Shown here one piece after another: positions 12,201 through 24,200 of a stretch of DNA of 64,000 bases. The notes beneath the pieces were generated by a model. That model worked only from the letters and a program-made list of their open reading frames with translations. It searched no databases and was not told where the DNA came from. The stretch's first letter is position 1. Each line of letters begins with the position of its first letter. A program made the position numbers and the translations under genes. The stretch covers positions 3,790,001 to 3,854,000 of the forward strand of contig NC_058190.1 of NCBI RefSeq assembly GCF_907165205.1, in the 5' to 3' direction. The stretch is from Coccinella septempunctata (Eukaryota > Arthropoda > Insecta > Coleoptera > Coccinellidae).

Positions 12201-15200
12201 TTAGTATGGCCGGTAAAATTCTTTCGAATTGTGCGGCTTTCAACCCAATAGAGGTACGGTGGACCTTATTTTTACACTGCGATAGCTGCAAGAGAAGGCC
12301 CGTGAACAGCAATCAAGGATTTACACAGCCTTCATTGATTTTAGTAAGGCTTTCGACTCGGTGAATCGGAGAGTGCTATGGAAAATCATAGGACGCCATG
12401 GAGTACCCGAAAAATTATTAGCAGTGTGTAAAAGCCTCCATACCAAAAACACCGCTAGAATACAGCATAATAATGGCTCTACAATCGATCATTTCTTAAC
12501 CAACTCTGGAATAGAACAAGGCTATGTGTTAGCGCCTCTACTGTTCAATATTTTCGCCATAGCTGTCTCGATAATTTCTGACATGAGTATGCCTGTAATA
12601 GGTGTTGGAATAAGATTCAGATTTGATGGAGGCCTGTTTAACTTGAAGCGCCTCAGAGCAAAAACCCGTACAAATTTTATCACGGAACTTCAATATGCAG
12701 ACGATTATGCGCACTTATCGCTAGCAACTCAGAGGATCTACAGATAATGTTGGACAACTATAAACATATATACGAAGCTTTAGGCCTTAGACTCAATATT
12801 GGCAAAACCAAAATCCTAGTAAGTCCGCCAGAAAACCTTCAAACAGATATCAGCCTGAAGGATGAAGCCCTAGAACAGGTCGAACAGTTCAAATACTTGG
12901 GAAGCTAACCTAGATACGGAAATACACAACCGTATCAATTCGGCATCACGGGCATTCTGGAAGCTAGAGGTCAGAGTGTTTCAAAATCACGACCTCAATC
13001 TGAAGACCAAGACAGCTGTTTACAAAGCAGTGGTCCCCCAACGCTTCTTTACGGAAGCGAAAGCTGGACGTCCTACAGGCGACATATTGAACAGATTGAA
13101 CAAACGCAACAACGTCATCTAAGACAAATAATGCACATTAGATAGTTCCACAAAGTTTCGAATGCAGAAGTCTTGCAACGCGCGAGTTGTATAACAATTG
13201 AGACTCAAGTAACGAGGGCCCGACTCATATGGAGCGGCCTCATTCTTCGGATGCAAGACACAAGACTGCCCAAATTAACTCTGTACGGCGAATTCACTGA
13301 CAAAGAGGGAGCTCGGAAACCAGGAGTCCAAGATAAACGGTTTAAGGTTATACTGCATCAATCCCTAAAATCAGTTAATGCCAATCATAACTGGGAACAA
13401 CTAGCGTTAGACAGATCACAGTGGAGGTCTTTGGTACACAGTTATTATGGAGACTTGAGAAGGATACAGCGGCGGCCAGATCTGGTTGGTGACTATCAAA
13501 GCCCGGAGTGTGGAAGGATCTGTAGGTCACGGTTGGGTCTCTTCAGTCACAGGAGGGCACACAATCGCAAGTAGCCCTGTGAAATTATAAGTTTGATCGC
13601 ACTGACAGTTTTGCGTCTGAGTCTTTTTGTAGATTTATTCTCGGTAACGGAATACAGCAAAGTATGTATGTATGTATGTGCAAGTAGATGCTTGGAAGTT
13701 TTAACAATAACCAAGCGCCATCTGGCATCTTGAAAGCCGATATTTATTTTCTTCATTATAATACGAAGGTATATTTGAAGGTGTGGCTTTTTTAACAGAA
13801 AGTCTCTCTCTTTCCAGTCGCTCCATCATTGCTGATGATCGTGATTTCCCCCTATACGTTCAACTAGCTGTTTCTATTTTGTTCGGTCCGCTGCGTCTCG
13901 AAAAGCTTGGCAGAATGAGCGTGGCAGAATGTGGTGTTTTGTTGTACCTGATCGGTCCACCTAGACGGCGGTTTACCTCTTGCTCTTTACATTCCCAGAT
14001 ATAATAAGCCTCTCTTAACAGAAGATAGAACTGGTCAAAAGAAAACATTTCAGCAAAAATCACCTATACAAAATGTCCAAAATGAGAAAATTGAAAATTA
14101 TTACTAGAATAGATCCTCATTTTTCATCATTTGCTATCTGAACTATTGCAAAGCAATGGGGAAAAACTTATTTATCCCGTGATGACTGACTCAACCATAC
14201 GGTTTTGTTTAGCATATTGACCCATTCGATTTTTTCGTGGGAATTAAAATAAAAACTAAGGAATAATGCCGAATGTTTCTCATTATTTGATAACTTCAAT
14301 GATTTTAGGAAATGTCTCGTTTCGATACCAACTAAAAGAAAAGGGCATAGGATACAAGTGTAAAAAATAAAATATTAGTTCAATAACTCGCCAATAGAAT
14401 TCGACTAAATTACTCACAATGGTCATTTCAATCTTCTTCTTAACCGAACCCTCTAACAATCGTCGTAAAAATGGGTCTTGATCAACTCATCAGACTCGGA
14501 TGTACTGAACCATTTTCCAACCATATACATATTTATGTTTTGATTCGTTTTTTCGATGCCTGACTCACTTTCCATAGTCCCATACTTGAAATTTAACGAG
14601 AAGAAAGTCATTTTGTGTAATACCTTATAATGTATGAACTCGAATTCAAGAAGATCAGATGAGATTTTCTTGAGAATTTCACAATCTTTTCTATTTCAGC
14701 GAAAATTGTCTTCGATGGGAAGCGAACGAAAATACGTAGAACATCCGTCGTTATGCATGGTTCAGGATTTGAAACCAATTCCAGAACAGACGGAAGATGA
14801 AGCCTTGATTCAGTTCTCCCCAGACGAGGTGAGGATTCATATCAGTTCAATACCTAAATTAGTAAATTATGACTCAAAACAGAACACCTCATCATTTAAT
14901 ATTATCCATTAAAATTTTAATGCCCTATTAACCGATGTAAGGTGAGTCTTTGACCTATAAATATATTTCAACAGTAGATTATTGAGGTCAAAAGAAACAA
15001 TTTAACACCATTTTTTCCGATCCGGCCCATACAGAGTGAGTCTTTGACTCGTACAAATATCTTAACAGTAGATTCTTGAGATCAAAAGAAACTCTTTTTT
15101 TACCATTTTTTCCGAGTAGGCTCAGTTCAAAATATACAGGCTGAAAAAATGTTATTTTTAGTTCTGACGAACTGTTTTATCGAATGAAATGAATTTCGAA

Positions 15201-18200
15201 ATATAGTTTTTCATTCATTCGATGAAGTCAGTTTTCTCATTATGACCATTACGTACCATAAAAATACCAAAAATTCAAAGAACCCAACTCTTGAAACTAA
15301 GATGGCTGCTATGTAATGAATATTTGAGCTTTAGGTAAAATAAAAGTATTCTTTATATTTTTTCGTATAATGCGCCGTTTTCGAGTAATTCGATGTAAAT
15401 AAAAAATATCTGTGATATTCGGAAAAGCGGATACTTTGGCTGAAAGCAGTTTGGAAGATCCACAGATGTGTAGTGTCACTAGTGTCACAGATTTAACTAG
15501 TTATTCTGAACTTAGAATATAGAATAACAGGAAGGAGCATATTGCTCATTTCAATTTGACCGGAATGGAGGAGAAATATGGCCGACATATATTTCCGTTT
15601 CAACAGTGACGTAGGACAATGAAGTTTCCAAAAAACTAACTTCAATAGTCAGTTGATTCTGATTAATCAAAAAAATTAGGAAAGCACTGACGTAAAGCCA
15701 GAAGCTTTTTCAAGCTCGTTCAAATTGACAATCAAAGCGGAAATTCACCCCGCCTAACACTGCTTGGCTAGATACTTAATGGTATTAAGGTCTATGACTT
15801 GACATCACCTACGCCCATGGAGTGTTATTGTCATGGGATAACCTTGTTATATGTCATGAAATTCAGGAACTCATAATTAATACCTGATATTCAGCTTGAA
15901 AAAATCACCTACCTAGGAATTATTCACGCTACAATATCGAAAATCCTTATTTCCAGCAAATTTCAAGAATCCAAATAACCAAAATTAAGTAAAACATCAC
16001 TTTGTTCATTTGGCCACAGATAACAGAATCATTTGACTTCCAAGTCTGCCACTTTCAAAATTAAAACTTGGAAGACCAATATGGCCGTTTCCGTCGCACA
16101 ATTCCCGTCACATTTATTCGAAAAAGCTCCTTCCTGATATTCTAAGATTCTGAAGGTAATTTTGTTTTTCCATAGGTGATACAGCTCATTATGGCAACTT
16201 GAAATCGCTATATCTTTTCATCAGGCCGAATCGGAAAAAACTTAATAGGAAAAAAGTATTTCTTTTGACCTCAAGAATCCACTGTTCAAATATTTGTACG
16301 AGTCAAATGCTCACCCCGTATACACCTATCAATGAGCGATTAAAAATTTAATGGACCATTTCCCAGTTCTTTATGGTCATATTTAGAATTTTCGTGGAAA
16401 ATAATCCAGACCGACCTAGATTTTCCTCGCTTTTTCAATATGCATCCTTCTCTGTTAAGATCTTATATTAAGTTTATTGACTATTTCAAATTTTATTTTT
16501 GTTTTTAATTCGACAATTGCTCAATGACTCCAGAAAAATTGCCACTATTACAAATAAAATGTACCGAAAAATTATAATCGATTTATTACAAGTTATTCAG
16601 TTGATTTGGGATCATTTTTCAGGAAAAAGAAGAAAGAAATACTGTTTACGAAAGTTCCCACGGAAGTTTCATCTCACGTAGCCACTCCGTTAAGCCTGAA
16701 GCCAGAAAATCATCTTCCTCAAATGATATCCCTAAGGATACTGAAAGTAGCTCTGACGGAAAGAGATTCTTGAGCGATTCCGAATTTTCCGAGGTGAATC
16801 TGAGTTGATTCTCCTTCACATTAATAAATTTAACTCAAATCCGATCTCGACAGTAGCGCCAATGACATTGATCCGTCTTCAACCCACTATTTAATCGTAG
16901 ACTGAATTTTTTTATCTAGGTGGGAGGGATGTAATGAAGTTTGATTTTCAACAAAAATCCGTCTTCATTTCCAGATGAGTCTGCAAGTTTTTCCGTTTTG
17001 GTTTTGATCAAATTTTTCAGACCGATGAAAGTGGGGTAAAGAATCTCGAATGATGTAATGAAAACATAATTTGGTCTATGAGATAGTTAACTCTACTAGG
17101 AAATGAATAATTTCAACAAATCTCCTAGAGATTCATAACATCTAGCAATTGAAATAAAGAAAAAAGCATAGTGATAAAACCGTTGATTGAAGTATCAATC
17201 AATCAAAGATAAAACTGATTAATTTCCTTTCTTTCTATTCATAGAATGATGTGAAGCAACTGATTGGAAAATCCAGAAGAAACAAGAAATCTCATATTCC
17301 AGAGTCTTCCACCAATTCTTCCGATGAACACGTGAGTTTTATCGGTTTGCAATTTTCAGTTGACAGAATACAGCACTTTTCGTATGTTTCTTGATTGATA
17401 TGCCGTAGTTCATCTTATAGTTTGGGAGCCGACGATGCTAAATCGGGATATACTCGGGCGTCGTGGAGACCTAGTGGATTTTGAAGATTTAGTGGTAGAA
17501 AGAAAAAAAGGTTCTATAATGTATGCACTTTCAGCGGTGAGGAAAGCGTCTGCAGGGTCTCACAGATGTAAAAAACAATCGTCAGTTGTGCATACTCGAG
17601 CGTGTCAGATTAAGTTACCGTACATGCCCTACGTGTCTCTGATAATAAATTCATGTTAATCTGACAGTTTGCGTGGTGGGGCTGGCCGTTCGGAAGGGTT
17701 GAAAGTGGTGAAAAAGAAATTTTTTTCGAGCTTGTCAGATTTTTAGAGGATATGTTAATTGGACCCAAAGGAAGCTACTTTCAAGGGACTGATCATTCGA
17801 ACGTGACGCAAGGTCACATCGGTACTTTAAAAGTGCAAAAAAAATCATTACATTTACATACTCGAGCGTGTCAGATTTTCATACAGATGGTTAATCTCGG
17901 TGTTGCAGACGTGTTGACCCATTAATCTGACTCTAATCAGGAGGAGTTTTCTTGATCTGATCTCAAGTTGTAGAGAAAAAAATTGTATACAATTGTCGTC
18001 TGAAGCAATTTTACATACTCTCAATCCTTTTCGAGTTAGAGGGCGATAAGGGCGAGGGGATTAGCTACAAATGCCAAAGGCCAGGGTCAATGTAAAAACC
18101 CAGTCTAATGTACATTCATCGCCATATATCTCAAAAACGTTCAAATGTAGAAAAAATTTCTCCGGACAAAATTTGTAGAGAATGTTTTACTCTACAACTT

Positions 18201-21200
18201 TTATAATGAATGCGAAAATAATTTAAAGCCCAGGGAAGGAGATAATTTAAAAAAACTGATTTTTGTGACCTTTATGGCCAATTTTTATTGTTTCGGCTTG
18301 CTCAAACTGTCAGATTATATTTTTTCCGTTATTCCTGAATCATAAGCGCCAAAATAAGAAAAATAGTCACAGCGCTCGAGAATTTACACTTTTTTGCAAG
18401 TTTGGCGTCCTCCTACACATTTTCTTCACGCTCAAATTGTCAGATTGAGAAAATATATACTTTTCAACATGTAATTGACTTTTATAGAAAACTAATCAGA
18501 ATTTCTTGCTGAAAATTCGCATATTGGGGTTTTGCACAATAAACTTTATTCCTGAAATATTTCCAGACCTCCGCAACTTATTTCGAATGGCACACCCAGT
18601 ATATCTTACATCGTTAGCTAGCTGATATAATGCTCGATATCGTTTTCCTCTTTATGGTAATTATGCCATTCTCTTCCAGACAAGCGACGGTGAGGAAAAA
18701 ACTAAGACCAATAGAACTTCTCCAACTTCCTCGAAGGTGAAGATCCAACCGCAAACGCAACTTGAGAGCCATATTTTAGGAGAGGAATCTTCGGTTGAAA
18801 GTGAAATCCGATCAAAAATGATGAAGGTAGATGATCGATTTCGGCATTCTACGTAGTGAGCTTCGCAGAAAATGTAACCAAATTCCATTCTTCTGACCTT
18901 TCGGACTCTTCACCAAGAAATAGTTTCATTTAGGTCTGAGATAAAATTGTTGCAGACTTTTCTGTATGACTCATTAAAAGAAGTTTATTGCTTCTACGCC
19001 CCTGGTTATTTGATGAAAATCTTTGCCATTTTGAATTTTTCCATTACGAAGTACTAAATCATTGCTTTTTGGACCTAAAAAATATCAGATGTTTATAAGA
19101 AGTTGGACAAGTCGATTTCAACAAACAAAATTTCGAATGGATTCGTCTTTTTGCAGATAGGGCAGATCCACCCTGATAAGAAAACTGGTTCATTTAGTAA
19201 CTTATCGCTTGAAACACCACGTCATATTGAATTCATCGGCGTTCACCAGAAGAACAGGAAGAAAACCACCAATTCCATCGATACATCATCGGAAGACGAG
19301 AAACGTCCGACGAGAAAACAGAGGAAAAAATACAAGAGCACCATTTCCACGAAGACGTCGAAACAAGATGTATCCGGGAACATGAAGGAGAGAAAATCGA
19401 TCTTGAAAGCGGACTCTGGTAGCAGCATTCTCACGGACGTCAAACAAATGCAAGAAAAGGTAGTCGTGCCGCCGCTGGATCTGAAATCGCTGGAAACCAG
19501 GACTACGAGTTATCCATCGAGAGATCCATACAATGTTAGCTATGGATCGACGCCGGAAAAGACTAAAAGAGCTACGCCAAGAAAAACTAGAAAATTCCGT
19601 AGAACAAATAAAACAGAGAAACGTTTGAAAGGAGGTGCAAATATTCCTATGTCTGCGATCGAGAGAGAGGTGAGAAATATTAATAGAGCAATTCCATTTT
19701 GACAAGGAACCGTTGCTAAATTTAAAAAAATCATAAAAGTTCTTCCAATATCCACCAGAAGCATCCAAAATGAAATTTTTTTAGTTCCAACGCTAACAGC
19801 TTTCCTTATAATGTTGTAATTATACTTTCGTTTTTGATTTAAAAGCTGGATGTTACGGATTAGTTCGTTAAATTCTCTGATAGTCTAAGATCCCACTGCA
19901 GAATTACTACGTTCATTACGTATAGAGACAAACATACATTTTCACATACGTTTATGGATAGGAGAATACACTGATAACACGGCAGCCTGTCAAAAGTGGC
20001 CGCAAGTAATTTTAATTAAATTAATGTTAATCAATATTCCAAGATAAATTTCGTTCACTCCGTTTTGCAGGTAACATTTCGATGTATTTCTACATTCATG
20101 ACGTACACGGATGTTTTTGATATCAAATTAAAGCTAATTTTTTTTCGAATAGGATGATGTATGGTCTGCCATCTGTTAAAATAGGGAGAAATAAAGTAAG
20201 AGAGAGTTAGACTCATTTCGCACCATCGGGTTCTTACCCGATGTTTCGAATTATATCTACTGATATTATGGGATCTTTCACACATGTTCCGGTTTAGTTT
20301 CGCACTGGAAAACAAGCAGATTGCACTTTCGGCGGCGCTTATCGACACGAGATTCGAGAGCTTGATGTGCCCACCGTACGGATAAAACCCGATGAATAAT
20401 TTTTCATTCGGTTGTTTTCCGGTAAAAACCCGTGGTGTGAAAGGAATCTTAGGGTTCCCAACAGTGCATCTAAATTATTCGTATATTATAACCACGTGTT
20501 GGAGCTCGTTGTACACAACGCTGTTGATATTATTTATGTAATCACCCTTCGTCGGGCGCTATACGAATATTGAGAGTTCGGGCGCAATGCATATAATAGA
20601 TTCTAATAAGAATAAGGTCCGAATAAATTAATATCGAAACATAAGAAGAATTTTTTTAAAAGATGATAAGTCTCACCAAAGTTCACTGGACGATTTATCA
20701 TGTTCAACAAGATGTATGCAGCAAAAGAGAATGATGAAAAAATCAAAGGGTTTGTTTCAACCCACATTTTATCGTTTTGGAAGTTATTAAAACAAAGTAG
20801 TCAGGAGATGTGCGAGCATTTCAATGAATACTTCAGTAAAATAGGAGAAAATTACGCTAAAAAAATATCTGTGCCAAACGATTTCACAGAAAAAAACAAA
20901 TATGTAGATAAAACATTCTTCTTGCTACCAACCAATAAAGAAGAGGTAGTGAAAACTATAAAAAGTCTCAAATCGAAAAAATCAGGCGGACATGATGGTA
21001 TAAGAGCAGAAACTTTAAAGGAGATACAAGGGGAAATATCTGAGCCACTTACTTACATAATAAATAAGATCTTTGAAAAGGCCCGTTTCCCAAATATACT
21101 GAAATTAGGAGTAGTTAAACCCTTATTCAAAGGTGGTGATAGAAGTCGTATGGCAAACTATAGACCAATTACTCTAATTTCCAATATAGCTAAAATCCTT

Positions 21201-24200
21201 GAAAGATTGATAAAGGTTCGAATGGAGGCTTTCTTGAACAAAAATGATATCATATCAGGAAATCAGTTCGGGTTTCGATCAGGTATGTCGACCGAAGACG
21301 CTATACAGAAAGCAACAGCGAAAATATATGAAAACATGGACAAAAATATTCCAACTCTGGCAATTGTAATAGATCTGGCAAAAGCATTCGATACCGTCAC
21401 CCATGACAAGCTGTTAGAGAAACTCGAAAGGTATGGTTTTCGAGGTAAAATGCTGGATCTCCTTGAAAGTTACTTGTCGGATAGAACTCAAATAGTGAAT
21501 TTAAATGATAAATACAGCAAGAAATGTCAGATTAACTATGGAGTGCCACAGGGAACTGTGCTCGGACCGCTTTTGTTCATTCTGTATTTGAATGATATCT
21601 TCGAAATGGACAGTGGAGGACAGATTATTGGTTTCGCGGATGACTTGCTGATTTTGTTTCAAGATGAAACATGGGAAAGCCTGAAAAGACAAGCATCAAA
21701 TGAATTTAAGGAGCTGGTTAAATGGTTTAGGATAAATAAACTTACAGTTAATACAAGCAAGACTAAATACCTAACATTTGCCTCAAATAGAAAAGGAACT
21801 CCGAATTTAGGAGATTTAGAAATAGATCCTCAAATGAATATTGCGAAAACACAGGCAACAAAATATCTAGGAATAATTATCGATGAAAACCTCAGATGGG
21901 ATGAACATACGTCATATATCTCGAGAAAACTGAGAGGCATCCTTTATAGATTCAAATTCATAAAAGAAAGCATAAATTCTGTTGAACACCTAAAAATGAT
22001 ATATGATGCATTAGTAGTTCCTCAGCTCACATATGGTATAATAGGATGGGGGGGTGTTCTAGACCGGCACAAAAAAAGTATTGATACACTACAAAAATGT
22101 ATACTAAAAGTTATGTACGGAAAAAGAATCACATTCTCTAGTGAGAAAATATTCCAGATATCTAAAGCACTTGACTTAAGATTAATCTTTGCTCACAAAA
22201 TCCTCATCAATATTCAGAAAAATAAAATTTCCATCACAAAGAGAGAACATAAATACCCAACTAGAGCAGAAGAAAATAACTACATAACAAAGAGAGCAGA
22301 AAAAAGAATTGGACAGAGGTGTAGTTCATATTTAGCTCCAAGAATATACTCCGTTATACCGGAAGATATAAAAAAAATCAAAAATAAATCTAAATTCAGT
22401 AAAGATGTAAAGAGATGGATGATTGAAGGAAATCGAGATTTCATAAACAATATGATAAATTCCAGGACCGGATGATTGAAGCCGAAGAGGATAATAAAAC
22501 CGATTAAGACGAGAAAATGGAAAGGAAAGAGGAAAAATTCACATGAAAAATCACTAACTCAGACAAATATTTCTTATAGCGAGTCAAGGCACCAAATAAA
22601 GTCAAAGTTTTATTAAACAGAAATCATAAATAAACGTAATTTATATCAGTTAGGTATTAATATAAAAAAAAAATAAGACAAAATTATTGTTAACTTGTTC
22701 ATAACCGTATAGAATAAGATTTATTTTTTGCTGTACACAGTCGTTCACCTCCGAGTGAATACTCCACAGCTGTAATTTCGGGTTTATCTGTAATGCGTTG
22801 CTGAATAAACTCTATTCTAAAAGGTGCTACGGACGATTTTCGTCAATTCGATGCGGAGAATAAATGATTGGCTTCTTCTGGATGGTGCCCTGAAACCAAC
22901 ATGATTTCTGGGAAGTTCATTTCCGATACAAGTAGAAAATGTATTATGTAATTGAGCTGAAACACTTTCAGATGATGAAAAAAACTCTGATTGCGACGAC
23001 GATAGTGACAACTGCGATTGTGAAAGCAGCGAGGAATCGGACTTGGACTAGAAAATGTAATACACTGATATAAAATATAACTTGATTCAAGAGACTGACT
23101 TCGAAGAAACACGCAAAAAAAAATTCTTCAGATTTAATTACATTTGCACTTGATGAATAAATTATTTTTTATTATAAAATAAATCTCTTTACTTTAAGTT
23201 TTTTCATGATATTCATTACGTAATTATAATTTTGTAAATGTTAAGTCGGCTGGCATCCACCATCCTCATCTAACAAGTGGCGTTGCGCGCCATCTCTTTC
23301 ACTTTATTTCAGATATCTCGCTATTTTAACAGATGGCAGACCTAACTTGCGGCCATTTTTTCACAGGCAGCCATACATCATCCTATTCGAAAAAAAGTTA
23401 GCTTTAATTTGATATCAAAAACATCCGTGTACGTCATGAACGTAGAAATACATCGAAATGTTACCTGCTTACACCTGGCTGCGAGGTAGTTGCGGCCGAG
23501 TGTGCAACGGCAGCTATGGATTTTAGTATTCTTTACATGCATTGCTATGATGTGGATGATATTTTATTTCAAAACGGAGTGAACGAAATTTCTCTTGGAA
23601 TATTGATTAACATTAATTTAATTAAAATTACTTGCGGCCACTTTTGACAGGCTGCGGTGTTATCAGCGTATTCTCCTATCCATAAACGTATGTAAAAATG
23701 TGTGTTTGTCTCTGTACTCTCTATACGTAATGAACGTAGTAATTCTGCAGCGGGATCTCGTATGAGATGACTAAATGAATGTGAGTTTTTGATCAGTTTC
23801 CTCTCGCTCTAAACATCTCGTACCTCTCTCGTACATGTTTCTCCACCATGTTTCAATAGTCCCTCCTGCATGTTATGAATCCATCATCACGTAAAAATGC
23901 ACCTCGCACTCTATTATCACAACAAAAAACAGAGTAAAGTCAGTCTTTTCAATTTTTTACACAGTTCACTAATTGCAAACACAATTCACTCAATCAACAA
24001 ATCTTTACTCTCTATCCAAATCTAATCTAAAACAATATGGCCAACGGCCAACGACTAACGTTAAACGTTCCAATTTCCAACAAAGTACAGACCTTTCGGG
24101 CATAATAATGGGCAATAACGTACTCTACCGAATCGTACCTTCCCACACTGGACGCATTACAAAAACTGTGCAGTTATTGTATATCAAATACAGCATTTTC

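Larger units (their letters stand above)
19888..23756. mobile_element. 3.9-kb fold-back element carrying a LINE
   Basis: AGATCCCACTGCAGAATTAC at 19888 recurs inverted at the right end (GCAGCGGGATCT). The arms match with small indels over about 320 bases on the left (to about 20205) and 470 on the right (23285-23756). The right arm has an extra segment of about 100 bases near 23475-23570. The centre holds the LINE reverse transcriptase 20700-22475. Confidence 0.75.

Noticed and set aside
19243..19768. Minus-strand ORF of 160 codons
   Set aside because: Antisense shadow of the basic DCST exon 19157-19669; Phe/Leu/Arg-rich as expected for such shadows.
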